Source: Cyclobacteriaceae bacterium (lineage in GTDB: Bacteria > Bacteroidota > Bacteroidia > Cytophagales > Cyclobacteriaceae). From it: a stretch of 64,000 nucleotides of DNA. The stretch is taken from assembly GCA_019638235.1 (NCBI GenBank), contig JAHBUE010000001.1, positions 372,001-436,000 on the forward strand. The letters run 5' to 3'. Positions within the stretch are counted from its first letter, which is position 1. Each line of letters starts with the position of its first letter. The notes beneath the pieces were generated by a model that was not told the origin of the DNA, did not search any database, and was given only the letters and a program-made list of their open reading frames with translations. The position numbers were made by a program, and so were the translations under genes. Positions 16,398 to 26,036 of this stretch are shown one piece after another.

Positions 16398-17687
16398 TCA
16401 AACAATCCACTTTCCGTTAACCAGGGTGCCCAAAATGGCCGATGAGTCGACAGTATAAATAAGTGCCGAAAGAGCATGTTGGATTCCGGCCTGTTTTAAC
16501 AAGGGAGCGTCCTGTTTATAAACAACGGCATCTAACGGTTGCCCCACTTCAAAATATGTTTGCACTGGGTTGCCCATAGCCAATCTTCCTGATTTAAGCG
16601 TTTTATCTACCAATACAGTTGCTCCATCATCAAACGTATTGCGTTTGTGCGTAGTGAATCGTTGGGCATAATCGAGCCAGCGCAAATCTTCCAACGGGTT
16701 TAAACTGATATGGCTGTCCGTTCCTATTGACCAGTTTCCGCCATGTTTATAGAAATCGGTTAACCTGAAAATGCCATCGCCCAGGTTGCCTTCCGTGCCG
16801 GGGCATAACACTGCATTTGCCCCCGACTTAGCCAGGCCTTCTGCTTCACTGTCGTTCATGTGTGTACAATGCACAACATGAAAGCGGTTGCTAAGCGGTA
16901 AATTTTGCAATAACCATTCAATGGGGCGCTTGCCGGTGTACGCAAGGCAATCATCAACCTCCTTTACCTGTTCGGCAGCATGAAGATGAAACGGAATATC
17001 TTTCGGGCCTTGCTCAAAGGTTTTTATTACATCTGTTAATTCAACCGCACGAAGGGAGTGAACGCCAAAGCCAAGCCCGGCAGTGGGGTATTTTGAAACA
17101 GCATGAGCGGTACTGTCTAACAACTTAAAATAATCGTCAATGGTTGCAGCGATAAATCTTCGCTGTCGCGGAAGAGGGTCTTTTCCAAAATTTCCTTTCT
17201 GATAAAATACCGGCATAAGTGTGATTTTTATTCCGGCACTCGCGGCTGCCGAAAGTAATCGCTCGCCCATCTCGGCAAGGTTGTTATAAGGTTTACCGTT
17301 TTTATCGTGATGGAGGTAATGAAATTCGGCAACGTGCGTGTAGCCATTGCGTAGCATCTGTTTATAGCAAGCCGTTGCTACCTGCTCCATTTCATCAGGG
17401 TTCATACCCAGAGCACATTCGTACATGGCTTCGCGCCAACTCCAGAAGTCATCGTTTGTGCCGGGTTCGTGCTTCTCGGCCATGCCAGCCATACCAAATT
17501 GAAAAGCATGAGAATGTGCATTCTGAAAACCCGGTAGTGCATAGCCGTTTATATATTCAATAGCAACGGCATCGGTAGGCGGAGCGGTTGAAATCGACCG
17601 GACAATGCCGTATTCGTCAGTTTTGATGTACGCATTTTGCAGCCATCCTTCTTGCTGCAACAGGTATTTGAATTGGAAATATTTCAT
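16398..17687 (-). CDS. hutF: Formimidoylglutamate deiminase
   Basis: The 429 residues form an amidohydrolase-fold enzyme. Metal ligands are seen in the N-terminal HSH (His58, His60; GFQNAHSHAFQF), in FHLHAAEQ, in HVVHCTHM and in the late aspartate of IGTDSHISLNP. The long conserved AHAFQxGMAG region and ENLGDGIF-like TEGNLGDGIF are typical of HutF, which converts N-formimidoyl-glutamate to N-formylglutamate in the five-step histidine pathway. HutG, the next enzyme in that pathway, is encoded 58 bases upstream on the same strand. HutF is the last gene of a six-gene colinear run. hutH, hutU and hutI are not in the window. Confidence 0.93.
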   Translation of the reverse strand: MKYFQFKYLLQQEGWLQNAYIKTDEYGIVRSISTAPPTDAVAIEYINGYALPGFQNAHSHAFQFGMAGMAEKHEPGTNDDFWSWREAMYECALGMNPDEMEQVATACYKQMLRNGYTHVAEFHYLHHDKNGKPYNNLAEMGERLLSAAASAGIKITLMPVFYQKGNFGKDPLPRQRRFIAATIDDYFKLLDSTAHAVSKYPTAGLGFGVHSLRAVELTDVIKTFEQGPKDIPFHLHAAEQVKEVDDCLAYTGKRPIEWLLQNLPLSNRFHVVHCTHMNDSEAEGLAKSGANAVLCPGTEGNLGDGIFRLTDFYKHGGNWSIGTDSHISLNPLEDLRWLDYAQRFTTHKRNTFDDGATVLVDKTLKSGRLAMGNPVQTYFEVGQPLDAVVYKQDAPLLKQAGIQHALSALIYTVDSSAILGTLVNGKWIV

Positions 17688-17745
17688 TTGTTGTTATACT
17701 ATTGGAAATTTAGGATGTACAACTGACTACCAGAAGGCAGCTTCT

Positions 17746-18555
17746 TTACACCCTCACCACTTTTTCAATCAATGCCGACAACGTGCGTTTTAAAACATCG
17801 CGCATTTTTTCAGCACGCACCTCATCGTATTTTGTTTCACTGTCATCCATATACTTAACCTTGCTCATCTCCAATTGCAAGGCATACCGGTTTTCTGACG
17901 GCTTTCCGTAATGGCGCGTAATATACCCACCCTTAAACGGGTAATTATGCTGTACGGAATAGGAAGATGATTTCAAATTGCTGAATGCCGCTTCTATCAA
18001 CTCCGGGGATGCAGACGTTTCATCGGCATCGCCTAAAATCAAATCAGGAAATTTTTCTTTATGAATGGTGGGCACATACTGCCTGATAGAATGACAATCC
18101 CACAACAACACGCTGCCAAACTCGTTCTCTGTTTGTTGAAGCAACGATTCTAATTTCTGATGATACGGCTCGTAATATGCCTTCACACGTCTGTTCACTT
18201 CCTGTTGCTCTACGGCTTCGCGCGCATCATTATATATAGCTTCACCAAAAAAATTAGTAGTGGGGCATAAGCCGGTAATAATACGGCCATCCGAATATAA
18301 TGGCTTGCTTTGCGGGTCGCGGTTAAGGTCTATTACCCAGCGACTGTACACGGCATGGATAATGGTAATGCCCATAGCCGGAGCAAAATCGTAAAGCCGG
18401 TGAACGAACCAATCCGTATCATCTGGCGATTGAATTAATTCTTGCTTATATTCTGATTTCAGTTCATCCGGGAATGCCGTGCCACAGTGAGGTACACTTA
18501 GTATTAATGGAACTTTACCCTGTGCAGGCGATACAACCTGAAAAGATGCTGTCAT
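17746..18555 (-). CDS. hutG: N-formylglutamate amidohydrolase
   Basis: The 269 residues have the family marks VPHCGTAFPDEL (His23), DDTDWFVHRLYDFAP, SRWVIDLNRDPQSKPLY and LLWDCHSI. It hydrolyses N-formylglutamate to glutamate and formate, completing the pathway in which HutF makes the substrate. The start codon directly follows the stop of the small membrane protein (18556-18558), so it is translated from the same transcript as the cell-wall genes upstream. The assignment is firm because both the sequence and the hutF neighbour agree. Confidence 0.93.
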   Translation of the reverse strand: MTASFQVVSPAQGKVPLILSVPHCGTAFPDELKSEYKQELIQSPDDTDWFVHRLYDFAPAMGITIIHAVYSRWVIDLNRDPQSKPLYSDGRIITGLCPTTNFFGEAIYNDAREAVEQQEVNRRVKAYYEPYHQKLESLLQQTENEFGSVLLWDCHSIRQYVPTIHKEKFPDLILGDADETSASPELIEAAFSNLKSSSYSVQHNYPFKGGYITRHYGKPSENRYALQLEMSKVKYMDDSETKYDEVRAEKMRDVLKRTLSALIEKVVRV

Positions 18556-18852
18556 TTACTTAACGGTTTTCTTTTTCATTGCTTCTTCCACCATCATTCG
18601 CTGATGTTCGACCAGTGCAGCCTCTGCCTGTGATCGACTCTCCTCAGCCCGTAGTCTTTCCATATTTAATTGCTCCATTGCCTCTTCATACAGTACCCTG
18701 TATTCCTCTGCTTTTAACATCTGCTGCTCTGCATTGGATTTTTGTATGAACGCATAAACTAAAAACAACAACGAAACAATGGTAAGCAATGCAAATGTTA
18801 TCGCTGTTGCTCTGTTGCGCTTTACCTGTGTTTTGTTTACGGGGCTTTCCAT
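18556..18852 (-). CDS. Small single-pass membrane protein with coiled coil
   Basis: The 98 residues have one transmembrane helix (about 17-37: ATAITFALLTIVSLLFLVYAF) followed by a charged coiled coil of about 55 residues rich in Glu, Gln, Met and Arg, and a lysine tail. No family is recognised. It sits six bases after the GH3 gene and abuts hutG. It could be a structural or scaffold protein of the envelope. The reading frame is well supported by its tight packing in the operon. Confidence 0.7.
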   Translation of the reverse strand: MESPVNKTQVKRNRATAITFALLTIVSLLFLVYAFIQKSNAEQQMLKAEEYRVLYEEAMEQLNMERLRAEESRSQAEAALVEHQRMMVEEAMKKKTVK

Positions 18853-18858
18853 CTTACA

Positions 18859-20118
18859 TTAGTTTTTTTTCTTTTTCTTTTTCGATTTACCCTGTTCGGA
18901 TTTCAGGTTCTCATAAAGTTCTTGCGCCACTCGTTCGTTTTCAAGCGCCAGCTCCATGTTTTTTTGAACAATCTCCTGCGCTTTTATAGCATTTCGTTCT
19001 ATTTCCGCCATTCTTGTGCGATAGTAATCGGTTGTTGAGCCGTCAAGTCTTTTTTTCAACGCCACCACTCGCTTATACGACTCATCAATTCGCTCGGGCG
19101 TAATAACGCCATCGCGTACAAATTTCCGGATTATACGGTGCACTACATCTACGGTGCGTTCCTGGCTTCCGGCAATGTTGTTTGAAAAGGTGAGAATATC
19201 CACTCCGGCTAAAATCGAAAGTTTGATTGCCTCCTCTAATCCGTAGTGTTTGGCAATGGCGTGCATCTGCATATCATCCGAAAACACTACACCCTGGTAC
19301 CCTAACTCTTTTCGCAGAATACCGTTTATAATAGGTGACGAAAGTGTTCCGGGATTTCCCTTTGCGTCTAATTTTTTGTTTACAATGTGAGCGGTCATCA
19401 CTGCATCGGCATACCCTTCATCAATTAATTTTTTATACGGCACCAACTCATTTTTATTCCACGTTTGTGTAACATCGGCAATGCCGAGGTGCGTATCATC
19501 TTTTGAACTGCCGTGTCCGGGAAAATGCTTGAGTGTGGTGAGCACGCCCATTTTATGATGTGCACGAATAAACTCGCGTGCAAGCAACGCAACCGAATCG
19601 GGATTGGCCGAGTACGCACGCTCTACTTTGGCAATAATCGGGTTGGTTGGATTTGAGGCGAGGTCAACAACAGGGGCAAAATTCAAATTGATACCCAGGC
19701 CCGCCAACGTTGCGGCTGTGGTTTCGCCATAAAACCGCACGGAGTCTAACGGCATTTTGCCCAACTGTGCGGCTGTTACTGAACGTGGAAAGCCGTATTT
19801 TTCTTTTAGTCTGTTTACTCTTCCGCCCTCCTGGTCGATAGCAATTAACAACGGAATGGGCGCTGCCTGTTGATACGTCCATGTGATTTTCTTTACTGCG
19901 AGGTAAGAATTTTTTGCCGGAATGTTTTTCTCAAAAAGAATAATCGACCCGACTTTTCCCTGCCGCACTTCTTCGAGTACGGTTTTATCTACTTCGGCTT
20001 TTGGAAAGCCAATCAAAATCATTTGCCCGATTTTTATATCGAGGCTGTCGCGTAGTTGAAATGCTTCTGCCGAAAAAATCAATACTAAAAACAGAAATAC
20101 TAAAACGGTTTTTTTCAT
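18859..20118 (-). CDS. Glycoside hydrolase family 3 beta-N-acetylhexosaminidase-like protein
   Basis: The 419 residues have a signal peptide (about 1-19) and a single GH3 barrel. The NagZ-type signature is complete: KHFPGHG at 197-203 followed by DDTHLG (the Asp/His pair of the catalytic loop), and the nucleophile motif VFSDDMQM near 280-283. It probably cleaves beta-N-acetylglucosaminyl linkages in peptidoglycan fragments, here in the periplasm rather than the cytosol. The C terminus ends in a lysine-rich tail (SKKKKKKN). The neighbouring DacB-like enzyme supports a role in cell-wall turnover. Confidence 0.9.
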   Translation of the reverse strand: MKKTVLVFLFLVLIFSAEAFQLRDSLDIKIGQMILIGFPKAEVDKTVLEEVRQGKVGSIILFEKNIPAKNSYLAVKKITWTYQQAAPIPLLIAIDQEGGRVNRLKEKYGFPRSVTAAQLGKMPLDSVRFYGETTAATLAGLGINLNFAPVVDLASNPTNPIIAKVERAYSANPDSVALLAREFIRAHHKMGVLTTLKHFPGHGSSKDDTHLGIADVTQTWNKNELVPYKKLIDEGYADAVMTAHIVNKKLDAKGNPGTLSSPIINGILRKELGYQGVVFSDDMQMHAIAKHYGLEEAIKLSILAGVDILTFSNNIAGSQERTVDVVHRIIRKFVRDGVITPERIDESYKRVVALKKRLDGSTTDYYRTRMAEIERNAIKAQEIVQKNMELALENERVAQELYENLKSEQGKSKKKKKKN

Positions 20119-20121
20119 ACC

Positions 20122-21426
20122 TTAAAAATTATCGTGTATCAGCAACAGCACTTTTTCCATTTCAGACCGTATGTCGGCTGTTGGCGCAACATACTTGTTA
20201 TTCATGTAACTGAAAATCAGCGTGCGGCCTTTGGCCGTAATCAAATATCCGCTTAACAGGTGATTGTTACTCAGCGTTCCGGTTTTACCAAATATGTAAG
20301 GCGGGTCTTTCTTATAATAATTTCGTATAGTGCCGGCCTTTCCGCCAATAGCGAGCAACGGAAACAACCGCTCGCGGTCAACGCTTACATATAATTTTTC
20401 CCAGAGCTTCACAATACTTCGCGGAGTAAACAAATTATTACGCGACAAGCCCGAACCGTCTAACCAAATCGGGTCATCGGGCAAATCCGTAAAATAGTTT
20501 TGCTTTATGTGTCTAATGGCTATCTCCGGCCTAAGCGAATCGCTCAACACCCATGAACATTGTAACAGCAATTGTTCCGCAAGGAAATTATCGCTGGCCT
20601 GCATCATTACTTTATACACACTGTCAACCGGAACGCTGTAAAACACTTTCCGGTTTGCTGTTGGTAGCGGAGTGTTTATCAGGTACACCGGTGTTTTTAA
20701 TGTGTCTGATAATAAATCGGCTACTACGAGGTCGCTGGTTCTGAACGGAACTTTCCATTGCCTTCCGCCCACTACCGAACGGCCAGGAAAAAAGTCAATA
20801 CGGTTTGAGCCGATTTCGCGCACAAAACTTGATGCACGCATGGCGCTATCGGCCAACCAAAAATATTTTTTAAAGTATGTTGGGCTTACGCGAATACCGG
20901 AAGACGTTGGTTGTGTAACGGTATACATATTACCAAACATCGGGAAAGCCGACCGCTCGGGCGAATAGGAAAACTGGTAATCATTCCATGCCCAGCCTCG
21001 CCCCAACGGAGTGGTGTAAAAGTTGTTGCCAACATAATACAATTCCTTTCCGCTGTTTTTTAAAAAATCATACGTGCGGTTGTTGTTAAAAACCTGGTCG
21101 TATAAAAAACTACCATCGCCTGTTCCGGTAAAAATTAACGAGTCGCCTTGCACAACATATTGAAGCGCTGGAATAGAATCGCCCAGCACATTAAAGGAAG
21201 CAAAGAGCGTAAATATTTTTGTGTTGGATGCAGGAGTAAAATACTTATCGCCATTGTAGGAAAAAATGGTTTCGCGTTTTTCCGGGTCGTACAATACAAA
21301 CCCGGTGTGGTCTTGAAAACGGGTTTCAATTTCCTGAAATTGCCTGGTGAGTTTGGGTGTGGAAACAGGCGAGCAACCTATTTGCACAATAACAATAAGT
21401 GCGAAGAAAAGACGAAGGTATTTCAT
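20122..21426 (-). CDS. dacB: D-alanyl-D-alanine carboxypeptidase/endopeptidase, S13 type, lipoprotein
   Basis: The 434 residues have a lipoprotein signal (VQIGC, lipidated Cys18). The three penicillin-binding motifs are in order: SxxK at Ser67-Lys70 (PASNTKIF), SGLSRNN for SxN, and FGKTGT for KTG. This is the PBP4/DacB class that trims peptidoglycan cross-links or terminal D-Ala. The insertion between SxxK and SxN is smaller than in E. coli DacB. The gene overlaps the DinB gene by four bases and lies three bases before the GH3 gene, indicating one operon. Confidence 0.9.
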   Translation of the reverse strand: MKYLRLFFALIVIVQIGCSPVSTPKLTRQFQEIETRFQDHTGFVLYDPEKRETIFSYNGDKYFTPASNTKIFTLFASFNVLGDSIPALQYVVQGDSLIFTGTGDGSFLYDQVFNNNRTYDFLKNSGKELYYVGNNFYTTPLGRGWAWNDYQFSYSPERSAFPMFGNMYTVTQPTSSGIRVSPTYFKKYFWLADSAMRASSFVREIGSNRIDFFPGRSVVGGRQWKVPFRTSDLVVADLLSDTLKTPVYLINTPLPTANRKVFYSVPVDSVYKVMMQASDNFLAEQLLLQCSWVLSDSLRPEIAIRHIKQNYFTDLPDDPIWLDGSGLSRNNLFTPRSIVKLWEKLYVSVDRERLFPLLAIGGKAGTIRNYYKKDPPYIFGKTGTLSNNHLLSGYLITAKGRTLIFSYMNNKYVAPTADIRSEMEKVLLLIHDNF

Positions 21427-21944
21427 AACGGGTTAAGATAACGTTGTTTGAGTATAGTACAATGATGAATTTCGTGACCGGCAATAATATAGCCAATGTT
21501 GATTACAGAAACTACATTATTATTTGCCGTGCCCATGCGTTGCAGCATTACGGGTGTAAAGCCGGTAAACAAATCAAGTGTTGTTGCGCGCAGGTTTTTT
21601 AATTCTTGTGCAAGTTGTTTCACTGTGCGGGCATGGGCGTTGGCCTGTGGGGCATAGTCATTCTCTTCATACCCGGCCAACGGGGTGTTGTCGTTCCGGG
21701 CAAACCGCAGCGCACGGTACGCAAAAATGCGCTCGGCATCCATCAGGTGGCAAAGCACTTCTTTTATTGTCCACTTGCCGGGGGCATAGCGGTGCTCGCC
21801 TTTTTCTTCAGGTATTGTGTGCACGATTCCCTGAATGGTTTCGCCCGAACTCTTCAATGCAGGGAGTAACTCCTGGCGCTCAACATAGGCCACGTAATCA
21901 CGGTAGTAAGACGGAAGGGTGTTGAAATCAGGAGAGGTTTTCAT
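21423..21944 (-). CDS. DinB/YfiT-like four-helix metal-binding protein
   Basis: The 173 residues have the DinB-superfamily pattern: KWTIKEVLCHLMDAERIFAYRALRFAR with the first histidine, and the C-terminal IGYIIAGHEIHHCTIL with the paired histidines of the metal triad. Members include thiol transferases and hydrolases that use bacillithiol or other cofactors; the substrate here is unknown. It is the first gene of a compact run (DinB, DacB, GH3, small membrane protein, HutG, HutF) and overlaps the DacB start by four bases. Confidence 0.85.
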   Translation of the reverse strand: MKTSPDFNTLPSYYRDYVAYVERQELLPALKSSGETIQGIVHTIPEEKGEHRYAPGKWTIKEVLCHLMDAERIFAYRALRFARNDNTPLAGYEENDYAPQANAHARTVKQLAQELKNLRATTLDLFTGFTPVMLQRMGTANNNVVSVINIGYIIAGHEIHHCTILKQRYLNPL

Positions 21945-22012
21945 GGAATAAAGTAAAGAAATAAAGAGGCAAGGTTGCTGATTCGGTCTGGATTTTTTAT
22001 TTGATTAATAAA

Positions 22013-24106
22013 CTAACTAATCCGGCTCCAGTTAACCATCGATTTTCGCATGCGCCCTACCTGTTCGCGGATTACCCCGTTATCCGGATGCAGTAAATCA
22101 GGGTCTTTCTCAAGTATTTGTAAGGCTGTTTCGCGGGCGGCCTGTAAAAGTTTAGCGTCTTTGCCCAGGTCTGCAATTAACAAATCAAGCACACCGCTTT
22201 GCTGCGTGCCCATTAAATCGCCAGGGCCACGCAACTGAAGGTCTGTTTCGGCAATTTCAAACCCGTTGTTTGTGCGCACCATCGTTTCAATGCGCTTTTT
22301 GGAGTCGGCAGAGAGTTTGAAACTCGTCATTAAAATACAATACGATTGTTCTGCTCCGCGCCCCACACGGCCACGCAACTGGTGCAACTGCGAAAGCCCG
22401 AAGCGTTCGGCATTTTCGATTACCATAACGGAAGCATTCGGCACATCAACACCAACTTCAATAACGGTTGTGGCTACCATAATGCTTGTTTCGCCTTTTG
22501 CAAAACGTGTCATCTCATATTCTTTCGCATCCGGTTTCATTTTTCCATGAACAATGCTAATAGCCTCATCAGGAAACGCGCGACAAATGCTTTCGTAGCC
22601 GTCCATTAAATGTTTCAGGTCAAGTTTTTCTGATTCATCAATAAGCGGATACACAATGTAAACCTGCCGACCGGATTTTATTTGCTGTTGCAGAAATCCA
22701 TTTACTTCCAGTCGGTGCGAGTCGTATTTGTGAATAGTTTTAATCGGCTTTCTGCCGGAAGGCAATTCATCAATAACAGAAACGTCCAAATCGCCATACA
22801 ATGTCATGGCCAACGTGCGTGGGATAGGCGTTGCCGTCATAACCAATACATGCGGATGCACTTCTGTATTTTTTTCCCAGAGCTTTGAGCGCTGCGCCAC
22901 ACCAAACCGATGCTGCTCATCCACTATGGCAAGCCCCAGGTTTTTAAACTGCACTTCTTCTTCCAGCAAGGCGTGTGTACCAATCAGAATTTTTAATGAG
23001 CCTTCGCGCAAGCCCTCGTGTATTTCTTTTCGTTCCGATTTTTTTGTTGAGCCGGTGAGCAACGCAATGGTGATGTGCATTTGTTCGGCAAATTTGCTTA
23101 ACGTTTTATAATGCTGCTGTGCAAGAATTTCCGTTGGCGCCATCAATGCGCCTTGTGCATGGCCCCCAAGTGCAATGAGCATACACACAAACGAAACAAT
23201 AGTTTTTCCGCTTCCTACATCGCCTTGCAGCAAGCGATTCATTTGTTTGCCCGAACGCATATCGGCATAAATTTCTTTGATAACCCGTTTTTGCGCCCCG
23301 GTAAGCTGAAATGGAAGGTGTTCGTTATAGAATTGGGTGAGTAATGTTGCGTTGTTAAAAATCTGTCCTTTGTATTTTTCCTTTTTAACTAATTTTAATT
23401 TGAGTAATCGCAACTGAATGTAAAACAACTCTTCAAACTTTAATCGTTGTCGCGCCTGCTCAAGTCTTTCGTTGTGTTTAGGAAAATGAATGTTTACAAT
23501 GGCCTCGCGCTTACTTATAAATTTAAACTGCCGGAGAATGGTTGCCGGAAGTGTTTCATGTATCTTGTTCTTTGCCAATGCCAGCAACTCCTGTTGCAAC
23601 TTTACCAAAACTTTACTGTCGAGGTGACGCTTGCGCAACACTTCGGTTATGGGATAGACCGGTTGCAGGTATCCGCCCTTTTCGTTTTTTTCGGTGAGCG
23701 GTTCAAGTTCAGGATGAGCAATGCTAAACCGCTTGCCGTATTTAACAGGCTTGCCAAACGCCACATACGCTACACCGGGTTGCGTCTTTTCGAGCATCCA
23801 CTTTATGCCCTGAAACCACACCAGTTCCATTTCTCCGGTTTCATCTTTAAAGTAAGCGACTAAACGCTTTTTTGGCCCCACGCCAATCATTTCCTTCTTT
23901 GTTATTGTGCCTTTTACCTGCACAAAGGGCATCTCTTCTGTTAGTTCGTTGATTGTATAAAACCGTGTGCGGTCTTCATAGCGAAACGGGTAATGTTGAA
24001 TCAGGTCGCCAAACGCAAAAATGCCAAGCTGCTTGTTCAGCAAGGCTGCACGTTGCGGGCCTACGCCTTTCAGGAACTCAACAGGTGTATCAAAAAATCC
24101 GGGCAT
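22013..24106 (-). CDS. recG: ATP-dependent DNA helicase RecG
   Basis: The 697 residues match the family length. The N-terminal wedge/OB domain (about 1-230, RYEDRTRFYTINEL) precedes the superfamily 2 helicase core with Walker A (GDVGSGKTIV), the DEQH box (AIVDEQHRFG), TATPIPRTLA, and motif VI (QLRGRVGRGAEQSYC). RecG remodels stalled forks and Holliday junctions. It is a single gene, divergent from the small protein at 24235. The assignment is firm. Confidence 0.96.
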   Translation of the reverse strand: MPGFFDTPVEFLKGVGPQRAALLNKQLGIFAFGDLIQHYPFRYEDRTRFYTINELTEEMPFVQVKGTITKKEMIGVGPKKRLVAYFKDETGEMELVWFQGIKWMLEKTQPGVAYVAFGKPVKYGKRFSIAHPELEPLTEKNEKGGYLQPVYPITEVLRKRHLDSKVLVKLQQELLALAKNKIHETLPATILRQFKFISKREAIVNIHFPKHNERLEQARQRLKFEELFYIQLRLLKLKLVKKEKYKGQIFNNATLLTQFYNEHLPFQLTGAQKRVIKEIYADMRSGKQMNRLLQGDVGSGKTIVSFVCMLIALGGHAQGALMAPTEILAQQHYKTLSKFAEQMHITIALLTGSTKKSERKEIHEGLREGSLKILIGTHALLEEEVQFKNLGLAIVDEQHRFGVAQRSKLWEKNTEVHPHVLVMTATPIPRTLAMTLYGDLDVSVIDELPSGRKPIKTIHKYDSHRLEVNGFLQQQIKSGRQVYIVYPLIDESEKLDLKHLMDGYESICRAFPDEAISIVHGKMKPDAKEYEMTRFAKGETSIMVATTVIEVGVDVPNASVMVIENAERFGLSQLHQLRGRVGRGAEQSYCILMTSFKLSADSKKRIETMVRTNNGFEIAETDLQLRGPGDLMGTQQSGVLDLLIADLGKDAKLLQAARETALQILEKDPDLLHPDNGVIREQVGRMRKSMVNWSRIS

Positions 24107-24205
24107 GGTGATCTTATCGCAAAAAAATAAAAAATTAACCTGAAGTTAACGATAGAACGCATTAAACCTTAACGGGAAACGTTGATCTAAGTGCATAAAG
24201 GTTAC

Positions 24206-24213
24206 TATTTTTG
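24206..24213 (+). promoter_or_regulatory. Candidate -7 element upstream of the small hypothetical gene
   Basis: TATTTTTG matches TAnnTTTG exactly and lies 21 bases before the GTG/ATG at 24232/24235. A TTG at 24182-24184 could form the -33 element with 21-base spacing. No Shine-Dalgarno sequence is present. Confidence 0.4.
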
Positions 24214-24234
24214 TACGCCTGATATACAGAAGTG

Positions 24235-24501
24235 ATGATTGTGAAGTCGAATTTTTACAGGGGAATTGAATTTGTTTGTGTTGCCGACCTGCCCGAAGAA
24301 CAGCAAATCTTGTTACAATCATCCCCAAACTATCCTGAACGCATCAATATCCTGTTTGAAGGAGAGATTAAACGAAATTGTATTCAATACAGTACTTACA
24401 GCGAGTGGTACGAAAGTGTTTTTAAAACATCAGCAGCTTCCATGCCGGTGGCGTTACGCGGAAAGGAGAATGGTGCGAGGCTGGTATTGGAGAAAACGTA
24501 G
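24235..24501 (+). CDS. Small hypothetical protein whose stop codon holds an IS insertion
   Basis: There are 88 residues from the ATG at 24235 (a GTG at 24232 is also possible). The sequence has SNFYRGIEFVCVADLPEEQQILLQSS and ends KENGARLVLEKT. I recognise no family, although the arrangement hints at a small alpha/beta protein. The TAG stop spans 24499-24501, and its last base is the first base of the insertion sequence. Without the insertion the frame would read TAA at the same place, so the protein is unaltered. Confidence 0.65.
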   Translation: MIVKSNFYRGIEFVCVADLPEEQQILLQSSPNYPERINILFEGEIKRNCIQYSTYSEWYESVFKTSAASMPVALRGKENGARLVLEKT

Positions 24502-24691
24502 GCTCTGCATGAAAACCCATTGCAGAACGCTTAACCGAATAAAATTTGATTAATCGTTTTCTATTTTTGAAGGGTTGGAGCATCTAAATCATCTATGTTA
24601 TTATTCAGGACGGGGTCTGTTTTCAAAATTAGATCTCTTTTTTAGAGTATGGACACACTACCCCCAGGTAAGTGTAAGGTGGTTAAAAAAA

Positions 24692-25950
24692 TCAAGCAGC
24701 TAATTTATATTCCTGCGCTTTCTGTCGGTGACAGATGCGCACCGCGTTGGCCAACATCACACCAAAATAGATACAGAGTTTTTCGGTCTGCTCTTTGCGT
24801 GCTTTTACTTTTGATAGTCCGTAATAGTTTTTCTCCACGCCAAAACTTCCCTCTAACCGTGTTGCCCTTTCCTTGTCAGGCAAGGCTTTCATTTGTTTTT
24901 CCTGCAGATCATTTTTTGAGTAACCCTTTGCCACAAAATTGGTAACGATGTTTTGCGAGGTGGCATACACACGGTTCTTGTTGGTCGCATAGATGCGGTC
25001 GGCTGACCAGTGTGAACAGTTGCCAAACAGTTGCTTATGCTTGAGGATGCTCCACTTAAAACGTGTCGTTTCATTGAAGGCTTTATACCTAAAATATTCG
25101 ATGTAATTCACTCCGTCAATTTGCATCATGTGAACCTTTGCACCGAACTCAACGGATTTGGTTTCTTTTCCCCGCACAATGGCCCGCACATACGGTTTGT
25201 ACAACGACAGGATACGGTCATCTACTTTACTGCCCTTGTGTTTGATCAGATAATCTTGTTGTGTGATAATCTGTTTGATCGTACGCAACTTCTCAAAAAC
25301 AGATTCTGATTTGGCGGCAGGATTTTGGGCAAGATAACCGTTGAGCCTGATCTGTAGTTTTTCCTGGAGCTTCACGGTATGGTTGAACAGATTTTTACGC
25401 ACCCGTTGGGTGAGCCGGTACGGTTTTTTCCTGCGCCTGGCATAATCCAGTATCTCTCCCTGAAGATATTGACAACATTCCCACAACAGTTTTACATCGG
25501 TGGGATAACGCATCCGGCTTTCGTACACCGTGGCATCGCTCATGCCTGCATGGGTATTATTCAATACCGGCCTCCAATGATTGATTAAGATGTGTTGAAA
25601 CTTATCCAGGTCCAGATAATGGCTCACATACTTTCGTATCCGCGACATCATATTGCGATCCCGGATGGGTTGATTGATCGCTAATTGTATTCCACAAAAC
25701 ATCTGCCATTGCCAGTTGCCGTTGAAATGATCAATGAATTTACGGTCACTCAGTTAGCTATAGACTTGAAGGAAAAGCATGGCGATCATGCCCTGGGCGT
25801 TTACCCAACCGCGGGCACCGGATGTACTGTTCTTCCCGGAGAGAAGTGCCCCCAGTTGTTGTAAGGGGTGCGCCTAGTGGAGTGCGCCCAACTCGGTGTG
25901 TTCAAAAATAATTTGTTTGTCGCTCTGAGGGTGTCGTGGCAAAACAGGTA
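24692..25950 (-). pseudogene. DDE transposase with two in-frame nonsense codons
   Basis: The largest open piece is 24692-25702 (336 residues, from MFCGIQLAINQPIRD to the C terminus). The same frame continues upstream as recognisable transposase (about KQIIFEHTELGALH, then AHPLQQLGALLSG, then GWVNAQGMIAMLFLQVYS, then LSDRKFIDHF). It is broken by TAG at 25874-25876 and TAA at 25754-25756, with no frameshift. The core contains a basic RRRKKPYRLTQRVR and a C-terminal LEGSFGVEKNYYGLSKVKAR, the glutamate region of DDE transposases. The product is unlikely to be active unless the stops are read through. I identify only the broad IS1182/IS5-type family. Confidence 0.8.
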
Positions 25951-25997
25951 CATTGCAGAAGATTATTTGTTTTGTTTAGCGACAGCAAATTATCAAA

Positions 25998-26036
25998 AAC
26001 CCCGTTTTACTCCACTTTGTTGGAATAAACGGGGTT
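25998..26036. terminator. Bidirectional terminator-like hairpin inside the IS right end
   Basis: AACCCCGTTT pairs with AAACGGGGTT across the interval. On the plus strand it is followed by ATTTTTTG, and on the minus strand by TTTTG, so it has a T-run in both directions. Placed between the terminal repeat and the transposase frame, it would block transcription entering the element from either side. Confidence 0.65.
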
